From positions 186,001-250,000 of the forward strand of contig MU858072.1 in NCBI GenBank assembly GCA_033297075.1: a stretch of DNA of 64,000 bases. The letters are read 5' to 3'. The notes beneath the pieces are model-generated. The model was not told where the DNA came from and did no database searches. It saw only the letters and a list, made by a program, of their open reading frames with translations. This DNA comes from Rhypophila decipiens. Lineage: Eukaryota; Ascomycota; Sordariomycetes; Sordariales; Naviculisporaceae. Below, in pieces: positions 48,870 to 61,600 of the stretch. The position numbers were made by a program, and so were the translations under genes. Positions within the stretch are counted from its first letter, which is position 1. Every line of letters starts with the position of its first letter.

Positions 48870-50149
48870 TGTGTCTTCTTATATGTATGTATCTGCAGCC
48901 ATCCGCCCATCTATTACTCTGTTCCACCAACGACGACGTCAACCCCTCAATCTGCTCTGTTGCCCCCCATCAAGGTGCTTTCCAAGCTGCAAGTGATAGA
49001 CTGATACGGATATGGATATTCGTATGGTAACAGATAAGCCGTCGGTGCAGGAGACAAGGAAAGGTGGGGTTTCAACAGAGCCCCTTCACTGGTTGATCAA
49101 GGATCGTTATGCCGTCCAGAGATGGGGAAGCTACCATAAACGTACAAGGTATGCGTAACCAGTAACCACCTTTCGTCGAGATTGAGGATCCCTTAGTAAT
49201 TATCGTGCTATGATTGTGTTTGTGTTGGACACCGATTTGGATGTCGATACTCTCGTAAGATTATCAAGGTCTTATCAGCTTATCCAGCATCCGTACACCT
49301 TGCTGGCGGAGTAAATGGGAATATTATGGGATATAGAACAATACCGTCTCTGTTCCTGGTAACTTGGGATAAGAGCGGCAAAATGCGGGCAACGGAAATA
49401 ATGGACTCTTTGTTCCAACTTCAGAGGCTGGCTTGGCTGGCTGCTTGGGACTTTATTTCCAATTCGAGCAAGCCACGCTTTGGGAATGGCATCCAATGCA
49501 GATGCTCACATGCAATTATCGATGCAACGGGACGTTGGTCGAACCCTAACCCGCGCGGGGAGGACTGACCCTGGCCGGTCTTAGCCGGGATCAAGACAGG
49601 CAAGAAATGGCATTCATGTTGCGTGACTCTCTCTGGAATAAAATCGCCTCGAGTATGGATATAACACTTCTCCCAGTAGAAAGGCAATCATTACCGTTGA
49701 TGTCCAAACGTCTTCAGCGTCTCCGTTGGAGAGGTTGATGAATCCGTGCGTCTGGACGATGGGTGGGCGGCCCCACTTCTGTCACCAGGTGTCGCTACAG
49801 GCTACAGCCGCAGCCTCTCGAGCCTCTGCTGGAGCCTGTGACATGACGTGCCTCTGCTGATGTGCGCATGCAGCCATCGGCCGGCCTGGCAACGTTTGGT
49901 CCCTTCTTTAGAACACAATCAAGAACAAAATTTTCAGAAGAGAAAAAAAAGACAAGTGATACCAAATCTCGTGCGACGAAATCTCCCAACATACGTGTAT
50001 CCCTTTGGTTCCAACAGTGATCGACTCATCTACGGAGTAGCCCGGTCCTTTTCGCACCGGTCTGCCGCCAACCAACGTTCACCGATCGCAAGTCCATCGA
50101 ACCGTTCTCCATAGAGGCCCAGTCCATCGCAAAGCACATCAGGGTTAGC
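48870..50149. other. Divergent promoter region, ALDH / LMBR1-family gene
   Basis: 1.28 kb between divergent starts. No coding frame with a family. It should hold both promoters and leaders; the segment 49880-50150 next to the LMBR1-family gene is a plausible leader carrying the uORF at 50150. Confidence 0.5.
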
Positions 50150-50179
50150 ATGTGTCGCGACGCCCTCCGCCCATCATGA
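50150..50179 (+). promoter_or_regulatory. uORF (MCRDALRPS) overlapping the LMBR1-family start
   Basis: ATG at 50150 opens a nine-codon frame whose TGA (50177-50179) overlaps the main ATG (50176-50178) as ATGA. That arrangement can set main-frame translation by reinitiation or leaky scanning. It depends on transcription starting upstream of 50150, which the sequence cannot show. Confidence 0.5.
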
Positions 50180-52398
50180 GCCAGCCCGCGACACTGTTAT
50201 TGCAGTCGCAAACGCCGATAGGCTCCGAAATATTCTCCATCATCGCCCTCGTCATCATATCCATCGTCGTCCTCCTCATCCAGCGATACTACCTCCCACT
50301 GCGAACAACGCCCGCCTTTCTGCTCGTCCCTGTCTTTTTTGCATTATGGCTCCCCGCGAGCATCGTCTTGCTCGTGCCCATCGATCTTGCGTCGAGCGCT
50401 GCCACCGAAGATGAAGGCGCTCGGGGTATCTGGCTCCATCCAAGGGCGTTGAGGGTTTCGTGGAGGATTACATACTGGCTTACATTTACCTTGACTTGGT
50501 GAGACATTCAACTTTGGTCCTGGAAACACGCAAGTATCGCTAACCACAGGTTGCGCCCCAGGTTCATACTCCCCATCCTCGCCGAGTTCTCCGACTCCGG
50601 ATACCGCGAACCCAAGGACAAACTTTTTGACTCTCTCCGTGCGAACGCCCAATACTATGCCATCGTCTTCGGCTCCGGCGCCCTGGCTTTCACTTACATC
50701 ATCATCAGATATGGTGGATTCTCCGACTCGCTCAAGGGCACCGTCATGGCGCTCGCCTACTGCTGGGGTTTGATACTGGCCATATATCTTATGGGGCATG
50801 GCCTGGTCGCCATTCCCCGCCGGCTGTTTCGCAACGCCAACATCAGCGGCAAGCTGCGCAGGATACAAGCGCAGGCGCCCAGGGTATACGAGCAGATGGA
50901 CGATGCCGAAATCAACTTGGAAGAGCTGGAGACGGTCGTGGGCGAGCTCAGTCGACGCAAGGGGGGCAGCGCTACCCTGTTCCAGGACTGGATCGAAGAG
51001 CTGGTGGACATGACGAACATACCCGAGTCGCAGCCGCGGACGACCAACCTCCCCAGAAGTGAAGGAGACCCGAGCAGACTTTTGCCGACTGTCATCACCG
51101 AAAAGTTCATGGCGGACCTCACGAGACGGCTGGTGAGGGCGAAGCATGCCCGATCGCGTTACGTGAGTGAGTGGAACTCATTATTAGAGGACGCGGTAAA
51201 AACGCAGGCCATTCTCGACTCTGCGGGATCCAAAAAGCTCGACTTTGGCAGATCAGCGCCCCACGCTGGGTTCTGGGACATGCTCAATATATTTACGCCA
51301 TACACCCGCTACCTGTTTTACTACCATTTTGTTTCTTATGCGCACATCGCGCTTGGCGGGCTTTTGGCATTGGCCTCGGCTTGCATTGTGTGGTCCGAAG
51401 TTGTCAAGGGTCTGCTTCCATCCCTTTCCGTCATCCGGTACAGCGTTGTGCACCATTGGTCCGGCGATTCGGGCCAAGTCGGATTTGCCGGTCAGGCCAT
51501 TGCCGCTTTCTGGATGATTTACATGTGCGCCGCTGCCCTCATCTCCATCACCGAGGTCAAGGTCTGGCGCGGGCGGGCGCTGGTGCGTCGAAATACTGCA
51601 CACGAGTCTGCCTTTTGGTACGCCAGCCAGGTCGCTCGGCTGAGTGTGCCGTTGTCGTACAATTTCATGACCTTTCTCGGTGACGACATTTACAACAAAA
51701 CAGTCTTTTACAAATTCCTTGGCCAGCTGATCAACTACACGCCGCTTGGGAAATGGTTTGACTACCTATTCCCAGCATTCGTCCTCGTCCCGGTCTGTGC
51801 CACGCTGTTTGGGCTATACGGCAAAGTCCAGCGGGTCTTTGGGTTCGGCGTGGATGTGCTGGATGACGAGGACGAGAATGAAATTTCCTATGGAACAGGC
51901 TCCTGGCGCGAAGGGCGAGATCTGATTGAGCGTGAGCTAAACGGCAGCTCGAGCAGCATTGTCCGCGGACGGAGGGGTGATGCCCGGTCATCGACTGCTG
52001 GCGGGTCTAGAGCTGCCCCCATTCTCTCGGTGCCCAGGACGGGTAGTCCATTGACACCGCTGGCAGCTTCGCCGAACGGGCGTCACGTGGCTAATACTTC
52101 GGCCCGGAGGGTTGGTCCGTCGTCGTCGTCGAGACCGGGGAATTACACGGAGCCGGAAGACGAGAATTTCTTTGAGGCTTTGGGCCATCGGTTCAAGAAT
52201 ACCATTGATACGATGGATACGCCTAAATGGTTCCAGGAGATTGGGCAGGGGATCAAGAAGCCCAAGTGGATGGGCGGTGGTGATGACGATGGTGGAGGAG
52301 GAGCAGCCAGTGTTAGCTCGACGAGACCGCAGCCTGGTGGGAGGACGAATTCGGACGTTAGGAGGTGGTTTGGTGGGGAGGGCAGGATTAGGTTGTGA
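50176..52398 (+). CDS. LMBR1-family polytopic membrane protein (LMBRD2-like)
   Basis: Exons 50176-50498 and 50550-52398 encode 723 residues. The 51-bp intron (GTGAGA...CACAG, branch CTAAC) restores Trp at TLTWLRPRFILPILAEF. About nine membrane segments are visible: five in the first 200 residues (IFSIIALVIISIVVLLI, FLLVPVFFALWLPASIVLL, WLTFTLTWLRPRFILPIL and two more), then a cytosolic helical stretch (EQMDDAEINLEELETVVGEL), then four more including the HIALGGLLALASACIVW segment. The C-terminal 230 residues are polar and Ser/Gly-rich, with FFEALGHRFKNTIDTMDTPK near the end. LMBR1 proteins include lipocalin-receptor-like and LMBRD2 members; the fungal role is unknown and the location probably plasma or endomembrane. 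A shorter upstream uORF overlaps the start. Confidence 0.9.
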
Positions 52399-53601
52399 TG
52401 TTGAGGACCGACTACGGACCTGCCTTGCCATATATGAATTGTAATGCTGTATTACTCATTGTACCTCCAGTTTGTGTTATTGGGTGACGGTGAAGTTTTC
52501 TCTTTGTCTTTCTTTCATTGTCATTCACAGCATTGCGATGGTTTGGGTATAAAGGTATTGGGTGGTCAGGCTTAAATAGTTTTATCTTGAATCTTGGTTA
52601 ATGGGTAGTAGTAATCTATGAATGTTATGGTAAAAGCCATCGAGATCCCCTCGTTCCCGGCCGGGTCCAAAACACCGAGTCCTCACAACTTGAAACCTTG
52701 TGACAGGTATCGTATCCAAGCCCCTCGTCGGCCATGTCGTGCGAGGACCACGGCATTTAGACTCTCGGTCCCGTGAGATGATGATTGGCTTGTTTTGTTA
52801 TGCACATGCCCGGAATTGGTGCCAACTTGTGCCAACACCAAAGGGGACACACGCGGGTGTAGAGCGGAGGATGTTGCGGGAGCAGGGAGAGACCTGGTTT
52901 CTCCGCGGCTGGAGGGTGGGGTTTCACAACTGCTGCGAGAAAAGCCCTGTAATCTTGCCGCTAAATCGCCTGAACCAAGGCCCTGTTGGAGCTTGGGCCA
53001 AGGATAGCCGCACGGCGGACGTCACCTGGTTGCTAGGTAACCGCCTCCCTCGTAAACGAGGGGCCGAAGGTCCATGTTTACAACGGCCGGCCAATGAGAT
53101 GCACTGTCGCACTCGACGGCAAGACTACTGAGCGACCAAGTTTAAACACCACAATCCAGGCATGCCGCCGACCTGAATTGTTGCCCACCACCAACACCAC
53201 ACTGTCAGCCGACCCGCGCACTCCTTCATTTTTTCTCTCTGTCGATAATCGGTTGCTATTATAGCATCGACGAGTTGTCCGCTTCGTAAAGATTGTCACT
53301 ATCGTCAATTCCTCCTTTTGCAACAGTTTGCGAGCATTTGTTTGGTTGATTCCAGTTGCATCGCAAAGCGCATACCTACAGCATTCTAGCATTGTTGTTT
53401 GTTTTGCGCAAAGAGACAGGAGACTTGAAGCTCAAGCGGTTATGACAGTCATTGCCCATTGCCTCGTGTCAATTTATTGATTCCTCCCTCCGCACTTTTA
53501 CTCGCCCGCCCTGCGACCTCAACGACTTTGTTTTCAGGGCAGCTTGCGCAAGCTGGAACCCCGCTGCGAAGCAACAATAACAAACACCTCGCAGGCTGAG
53601 A
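52399..53601. other. Intergenic: promoter and leader of the Bud4-like gene
   Basis: 1.2 kb between tandem plus-strand genes. A CCAAT box lies at 53091-53095. A 12-codon uORF (ATG 53442, TGA 53478-53480) precedes the Bud4-like ATG by about 120 nt. A 143-codon frame at 52700-53131 shows no family. The LMBR1-family 3' UTR should occupy the first 200-300 bp. Confidence 0.5.
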
Positions 53602-56600
53602 ATGGCCTCTGAGGAACCGGTAAGTGGATGCGCTTTTGATGGCGATCATTTCCAGCACCACTAACCATCTCCAGGTGCACCCTTTGCGCCTCTCCAAAAA
53701 CACTCCAATGTCTTCCCCTGCCAAGAAGAGCGCCATCCCTCGGCCACTGTCCGAGATCTCTCCTACCGAAAAAAGACGAAACTCGCCCAGTTGGAACCAA
53801 ACCACAAAGGTGAGACAAGTGCCATTCTCGCGGCGCACTTGACTGGATCGCTTACTGACGGGGCTGCGGGACAATAGAAAATGACACTCAATACCGACTC
53901 ATCTCCATTCCAGTCGTCTCCGCTGGAGAACACCACATCGCCTCGCCTGTTCTGGCAAAATAAGGGCTTCAACTCGGAGAACAGCCCTTACAGCGTTCGC
54001 TCCGGATCGCCGTCTCCCACCCGTCGCTCTTCGATTGAGCGACTGCAAAAGGCTTCGCGCGTCAAGAACAGCAACATCCTGGCTCTCGAGCAGAAGCAAG
54101 AGTACGATCCAACGCGAATTCCACAGATTGAGCGACCGCTGGCCAAGGTCCAACCAAGCCCTTACGGCACCAGCACGGATAACAGCGGTGCCTTGCGATC
54201 GGAAAATCGCCGACTGGGCCACCAGAGGAGCGAGAGCAAGAACAGCATCCCCATCTTCAGTCCACCCAAGCTTGCGCCTAGCGCTTTTCCGCCTCCCTCA
54301 TTGACAGGCACCACTACCACGGTTCCCCGACCGTCCAGCAAGGACCAGGCATCGCCCACAAAGTCGTCGCTATCCCAGCGGTTCAAGAGCAGCTTCGATC
54401 CCGAGACTGGCGCTTGGTCGGCAGCCAGTTCGTATGACGAGCGCGAGCTGCCCGAGGGAAAGTCGCTCCATCGTCATGCCAAGAGCGTCACGTTCGACGC
54501 AGCGCCGCCCCAGATCAACGAGTATGAGATGGCGACTCCAGACCTGTCCTCGATTGGCAGCAACTCTAGAGAAGGCAGCTATGATTCCATGGACGACGAC
54601 GACGATGAGCACTACATGATGCACGATGCCCACGGTCACGACGACAGCTTTGATGCGTCGCTGGAGGATATAAACAAGACCCCTGTTGTGGGACCCGAAG
54701 ACTGGCGCCAGGACAGCCAAGAGGAGCGCTTTGAGCATAGCCCCATGCCAGACGATGCCCACCCGGTGGGGAGGCCAGAACACCATCGAACTGACTCGTC
54801 GGCCTCAAATGGAGACCACCGCCCCCTGCCCCCTCTTCCCGGCATGATGGGTGGCAGCCCACTGGCAAGGAGCCACTCGACCTCATCCAACGGGCTCTCT
54901 GCCACTGCTGAGCGCATGCTGGGCGCACAACGCAGTCTGCCTTCACCGCCCCCTGCAGCCGCGAGCAAGAGTGAGATTCAAAACATTGGCCACGGCAAAA
55001 TGACTCTCGAGGAGCGTCTGCGCCTCATGATGCTGTCGGATGACGGCAAGGACAAGGACGGCAAGTCGGCAGCCGAGCAGCAACGGGAGCGTCGTATGAG
55101 ACGCGCCGGCACTCGCGAGCGCGCCGACAGCCACACTCCGGAACGCGAGATGCGCAGCCCCAGCTCGCAGCCCGAGGACGGCGAGGAAGAGGACACGGTC
55201 GGTGACCTGTCATGTCTCGAAGAGTATCAGCTCCCGCCGCGCATCTCGCGCGAGTCCATCATGCGCCGCGTCAATGGCAACAACATGCACGATCGCGAGT
55301 CTGATTACAACTTTTCCTCACCAGCTCCCAGCTCGTCTCCTGAGCGTCAGCATGCTTCTCAGTACGATCCCGACGTGCCAATTCCCAGCACCGAGATGGA
55401 CTTTGAGAGTGACGAAGAGGGAAGCGTCATTGTCAATCGCAACCACAATGACAAGGACGGCGATGTCTATGATGACATCACTGATATGTATCAGGACTCC
55501 GAGATGCACGACTCTGACCGGGACGTCTCGGTTGATCGCAACGACGCCGGCAGCGAGAGTGAGTATTCTGATCAAGAGCCCGCCAAGGCGGCGCCTGTCG
55601 AGCAGGAGGAGGATCAAGCGTCGACTCCGCGAGCTGGCACTCCCGCCGACGAGCCTCCAGTCCAGCAACCAGAGCCTGCTGCCAAGCAATCGTTGGATCT
55701 CACGGATGCCAGCAAGGAAAACGACTTTTCCAAGGGACTGGAGTCGTTTATGCTTGCCAAGCCTGAAGAGCCTCAGATGGCTAGCGAGCCAGAGAAGCCC
55801 AGGATGTCGGATGTGCAAGCATATCTTCAACGCCCGTTCACTCCTGAGCAGAAGCTCACCCGGTCCCTCACAAAGCCCGAGTATGACGGTTCAGGCTGGG
55901 GCGAGCCAGAGGATGAACAATATGACGAGCCCGGCACTCCCGACTCTGTCATCCACCGTCCCATGCCGGACACGGAGGACGAGGAAGAAGAGGAAGAGGA
56001 GAAGGAGCTTCCTGCCATCCCTGAGCAGGTAGCGACTATCAAGTCAGCCTCTGGCTCCAAGCTCAAGACCAGGCCGTCTGCAACACCTTCTGATATTATG
56101 GCCATGCGGGAGGCTCGTCGCCATGTCAGCCGCGAGGTGCCCATTGTGCCGCCCATTCCAGAGCGCCATCGGAATCGCATGTCGCGGGATATGGAGCCTG
56201 TGTTGGCCGAATCTACGGCGAGCGATGATTTCCTCGACAGACATCCCAGCTTTAAGAAGCGGAGTCTGACTTTGGATCTCGACCTCGGCCTCAGCCTCGA
56301 CAAGGACTTTGAGAGAGTCATTGAGGCGCAAAAGGTGAATACCCACGAACAATTTTCTTTTAGCCGTATTTCATCGTCCAGTGTTCAGCGGTATACCAAG
56401 CAAACCAGTTTCAATGATACTAACCATTCTCCCCGGAAACAGCGCGGCTATCTCATGCGACAAAACACCAAGCTCGTCACGGCCAGCGACAAGGACACAG
56501 ATGACGCCCGTCCCGGGTACAGATCAGCGGGTAACTCGCCCGTCAAGGCCACCCGCCCACAGTCCTGGACCGTCGAGCCGTGGAACGGCCAACCCCGGAA

Positions 56601-58194
56601 GCGCAGCAGCGTCAGGAAACCACGGCCTGCCACGACCGGACCTGTTCCTCCCCTGCCGGGCCAGGAGAGCAACGCCATGGCGGTCAGTGAAGAAGACTTG
56701 ATGGCCGGCGAGCTGTCGACCGGCGACAGCGGAGAGAGAGGCAGGCTCTTTGTTAAAGTTATGGGAGTCAAGGATCTTGATCTGCCTTTGCCTAGAAGTG
56801 AGTTTCTCTTGCCCTTCCCTTGATCCATTTACCTGAAAAACTAACTGACTGTGTTAAAAGACGAGCGAACGTGGTTCTCCCTAACCCTCGACAACGGCGT
56901 CCACTGCGTAACAACCGCCTGGCTGGAACTCGCGCGAAACGCGCCCATAGGCCAAGAATTCGAGCTCGTAGTCCCCAACGACCTCGAGTTCCAACTAACC
57001 CTCAACGTCAAGCTTGAAAAGCCCCATCAACCGACCATCTCATCCATAACCGCCCCTACCAACAAGAAGCCCGTCCCCGCATCCCCTACCAAGTCTTCCA
57101 AACCCAAAACCTCCACCTTCAGCCGCGTCTTTGCCTCGCCCAAAAAGCGCAAAGAAATGGAACTTCTCCGCCAAAAAGAAGAAGAAGAAGCTCGTCGCGC
57201 AGCCGCCGCCCTCGCTGCACAGCGTGACCTCGCCGCCGCCCGTCAAAAGCAGCTGAATGCGCACCCCACAGCCTGGGATCTACTTTCTCCTCTTGCCGCT
57301 GAAGACGGTAGTTTTGCGCGCGCATACGTCTGCCTAAAGGAACACGAATCCCGCTGCTTTGGTCGGCCCTACCTAGTAGAAGTCGCCGCGTTCAACGAGT
57401 GGGCAACCGAAGAGGCGGGCTTTGCTTCCTCCGTCAAGTCCAAATCCAACAAGATGGGCGGGGTGGTCCGCAAAGCGCCCTACAAGATCGGCAAGCTCGA
57501 ACTGCAGCTCTTGTTCGTGCCCCGGCCCAAGGGCGCCTCGGACGACGACATGCCCAAGAGCATGAACTCTTGCATCCGCGAACTCAAAGCCGCCGAGGAG
57601 CGCCTCTCCCACAACTTTGAAGGCCACCTCTCGCAGCAAGGCGGCGACTGCCCTTACTGGCGGAGAAGGTACTTCAAGCTCGTAGGCCAGAAACTCACCG
57701 CCTACCACGAGGCGACGCGCCAGCCGCGGGCGACTATCAACCTTGCCAATGCAAAGAGGCTGATTGACGACCGTGCGTCGCTCATGGAAAAGGAGACCAC
57801 CGGCAAGGGCGGGAAGCGCAGACGATCGGCGTTTGCCGAGGAGGAGGAAGGGTATATGTTTGTCGAAGAGGGGTTTAGGATCCGGTTCAACAATGGGGAG
57901 CTGATTGATTTCTATGCTGATTCTACGGGGGATAAGGAGGCCTGGATGAGGGTCTTGGGCGAGGTCATTGGACGGACTTCGCTGGGGAGTATTAATTCGG
58001 GGAATGGTGGGGAGGGGGAAACTACTGATGGGAGTGGGAAGAAGGGCAAGTGGTGTGATCTTGTGCTTAAAAGGGAGGAACACTTGCGCCGGAGGGCCGA
58101 GAGGGATGCCGCTGCCCTGGCAGCGGGCAATGGGAAGAGGGAGGTTTCGGGGGGTAGGAGGGTTCATAGTCGGACTAAGAGTATGTACGTCTGA
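53602..58194 (+). CDS. BUD4: Bud4-like anillin-related septation protein with PH domain
   Basis: Exons 53602-53619 (18 nt), 53675-53809, 53878-56797 and 56861-58194 encode 1,468 residues. Introns are 55, 68 and 63 bp. Exon 1 gives only MASEEP, followed by VHPLRLSKNTPMSSPAKK. The first two thirds are disordered, with conserved-looking patches such as TRRSSIERLQKASRVKNSNI and MTLEERLRLMM. From about residue 1001 an anillin-type region begins (GRLFVKVMGVKDLDLPLPRN, LDNGVHCVTTAWLEL), with a Glu/Arg/Ala coiled coil near 1105-1140. A PH domain lies at about 1272-1400 (FEGHLSQQGGDCPYWRRRYF). Family role: GTP-binding landmark protein that organises septins and the contractile ring; in filamentous fungi Bud4 homologues are needed for septum formation. 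Splicing A|AC at 56797/56861 joins LPR to NERTWFSL. Confidence 0.92.
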
Positions 58195-58643
58195 GCATAG
58201 CTTGCTTGGTCTGGCTGGTGAGAAAAGGGTGGCAGAGATGAGATGAGATGAGATGCATTATGGATTCTTGATGACGGATGAAGGGGCTGGCTGGATGGAT
58301 GGGAATGGTGTTGTTTGTTTTTGTGTTGGTCGGAGAGCTGAGCTTTCTCCTGGCTGCTGCTGTTTGTTTGATTGTTATTGTTGTTATTTTTATTGTTTTT
58401 AGTACTCTCTCTGGCTTGCCGTCTTTTCTGCTTTGTTTTTTTTTTCATTTCTTCGGTTTTTTATCTTTCTTCTTCTTCCTCTACTTCGACTTCTTGGTCT
58501 CTATTTCATTATTTTTAATAAACACGATACACAGCAACGCAAAAGCAAAAGCAAAAGAAAAAGAAAAAGTATTGAGCACGACGAAATAAGAGGTTTGGCT
58601 TGCTTGAAAGCGGGAGCAGGCAGGAGTTTAATATTTGAATGGT

Positions 58644-58674
<31 letters not shown>

Positions 58675-61600
58675 AGCAGGCATGGCGTCTTTGGCGTCCA
58701 TGAATGTATTGATTCATTGATTCATTTCAACACTGAATGCGAATGGGTTGGATGAGCCCGGAAGAAGAGCAGTTGTTGGAGCTTTCTTCATTCTTCTTGT
58801 TACTACTACTACTATCTCTGTGTTTATTTTTATTCTTTTTACTCCGTATCTGCTGCTGCTTTCTTCCTTGTTTGTTTACATCTTTTTGTGTGTGTGTGTG
58901 AATATGATTATTCTTCTCTCCAATCAGTCAGTCTATCGCTGCGCTTGTGTTGTCTCCCGCTCGGTGCTTGTGTGTAAAGTAAATTGGTCTGCCTCCCTGT
59001 GTGTGAGATATCTCATGTGTCACTAAATACTTGACCGTCGGCGAGGCGTGGGGTGGGTTAAATAAATCCAACAAAGCCCTTTGTCTGCTGTTTATGGTTG
59101 TCCAGTTATCGATCAGACTTGTGCTGATTTCGGATGATGCCTTGCTTCTGATCCGTTTGCCGGTGAGCGTTCATCTGGCTTTTCTGAATCTGTCCTCTCG
59201 AAGGGAAAGCTGTAGTGAGATGAAAAGACCAAGGCGGCCTCTCATTGAAACTCGGAACTCTACCATCTGTCGTTCTTTGGTAACCTTGCTAGAGGAATCA
59301 CAAAACAGTGTCTGTCTCCTCACCACCTCCAAAGTGGTGCCATTCAACATAGTCTTACCTAGGAAATTGTTCCTCTGAAGCAGCAGATCATCAATTTCGA
59401 TCCCAAGGTTCCATATGCTTCTTTCGGACGACTGGCGTCTGGTTTGTTTACCGCTTATGAATGTCTATTGTCTATTGGCTGCCCTCCGTCTGGTTCTTAC
59501 TGTTTATGTTGTTGTGATTGTTGGGGTTTTTTGAACTTTTTATTACTCTTAATCCGTGTGTTCATTTACTTTCTTCTTCTGTTTCTGGCAATATTTCTTG
59601 TATAAATAGGGTCTTTCTTCTCCCAGCCTCTTGTCTGTCTTTCAGTGCTTTCGTATCTAACTGTCGTGTCTTTGTGAGGTTTAGTCCCTTATGTGGAACT
59701 ACGTATGTACCTCAATGTGTGACCATCTATCTCTTTGGAGTGTATGCGTAATTGATACTAGAATACATATACTCGCCGGTTACGAGTGTGCTGCCATGTG
59801 ATTGTGATCTGGCTCATCTACTATGCTGTTTGCTGATGCTGTGCTGCATTGGTGATCTTTACGAAGCTCATATCATGCATCAGAGAACCGAGGAGGGTAT
59901 TTGCTATCTAGAGCAGCACACTCGACCAGATCAGATACATAACCAGCTTCTTATCACGTTATTCGCAGTGGTGCTTTATTGACCGACTTCTCCCCTTTCA
60001 CCTCGACAGAGTCCCTGGACGTATGTAGGACGACAGATAGCAACAGATCATGGACAATGAACAGGCACAAGCAATGGATCATGCCCACCCGTTGGGATGC
60101 TTCTGGTTTCAGAATGTCGATCCCCTGAGAACAACCGTGGGTGAAGCCAACACGGAAGGCCGGTACATGCGAGGTATTCTGCATGTTGGTAGGGTCCGTG
60201 ATGGATGGCGTTCGTACCACAAGGTCAGGAACCTTGGATATCCCAGAAGGCACGCCGGTTGGAAAAGCAGCTGCTATCTACACTGACCGACAGTCTTCCG
60301 GAGCATGTATTCCTGGAAGAGGTGGTTTACACTGAGCAAGTCATGTGCTTGATGCCTCTTGTCCTACATCACCGTCAAGAGGCAAAGTCGAGTCATTAAC
60401 TCGTCCTCGTGGTGATGTGGTCTTGCCCGAGTATTCCAGTCTTCATGTTCTAGATTGGCGTCCCGGAGCAGCTGGATGTGACCCCAACGAAGAGAGTCAG
60501 CGACCCAAGGATCACTGCCGAAAAGAGATCATGGGTGATCATGACAGGCACTCTTCTGGCCTGAGTCAGTCCTGGCTGACATCTGCCATCACCTGAGAAA
60601 GGCAACACTGTGGATGGGATATCGCCGTATCGGACACGCATCGGATAGAGGCGGCCGTTATCAGTTGCGCAGGCTGTCTCCACATCAACCACGGAAAGAT
60701 GTCATGTTTCAGATTCCTGGCTGCTCTTTCCTCGCTGCCCCTTGCATGTTCAGAACGAAGAAGCTGCGGCTGCATGGTACTTCCTTCCCCGTACCTTGCC
60801 TGGGTTGCCTTCCTCCTGTTGACCGCAGCCGAAGGTTGTAAGAGTGCACGGTCCCATTCTACACTTGCATCGTACCTGCTTTAGTGTTCTGCAGCCAACA
60901 ATTGCTTGCACCTGCACTATGCACGTCCCCATCACAGGTGCACCTGCCTCTGGTATGATATCCACAACACCAACCGCAAGTGCGATGATGAACGAGATCG
61001 AAGCGGTCATGTGGCGAGGAAGCCTCTGACGCCTCCCATCTCGGGGGTTTATTCTTACCTCATATTTTCATTACACGATTCCGCCCGTCGAGAGCACTGT
61101 CCTCCTCTCTCCTCAGCCTTCGCCGCTCCCCAAGTCTGGCTCAGTCAATCGAAGCATCTAATCCCATCCAATTCGTAACCTGTATCGGTGGTGAAGTTGA
61201 CCGCTCACCTTGGTCATCCGCACACTTCTACACGTACATATCCCGTCGTCTGGGTATATCCAACCCCGCGGCACGGGTGACCAACGACGCTGGACACTGG
61301 CAGCAGTGAACAGAGCCTCTGCCGCACGGATACAGTTCGTGCTTCCTCTCTTCCCATGATCGCTTGAGCGCCCGACTTTAGCAGCCGAGCCGTGGTCCAT
61401 GCTCAGGACTCGCCTCGGCCGCTTCCAAGTCTAGCCCGGCTTTGACGGCCGGCGGGCGAGATCGGGATGCCAAATCAAGATGCAAGAATACGAACAATGC
61501 ATACTATTTCGGTGGCTGGAGAGAAACATTCAATCTCCAACATTGTCGAACCCCCTTGGCGACGATGGGGTACCGGGAGATTGACGAGAGACGTTGACCG

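Noticed and set aside
49525..49570. GTCGAACCCTAACC-like string resembling part of a tRNA T-loop
   Set aside because: No cloverleaf partners or A box at the right spacing.
52700..53131. 143-codon frame upstream of the Bud4-like gene
   Set aside because: No family and in the promoter or leader position; judged to be chance.
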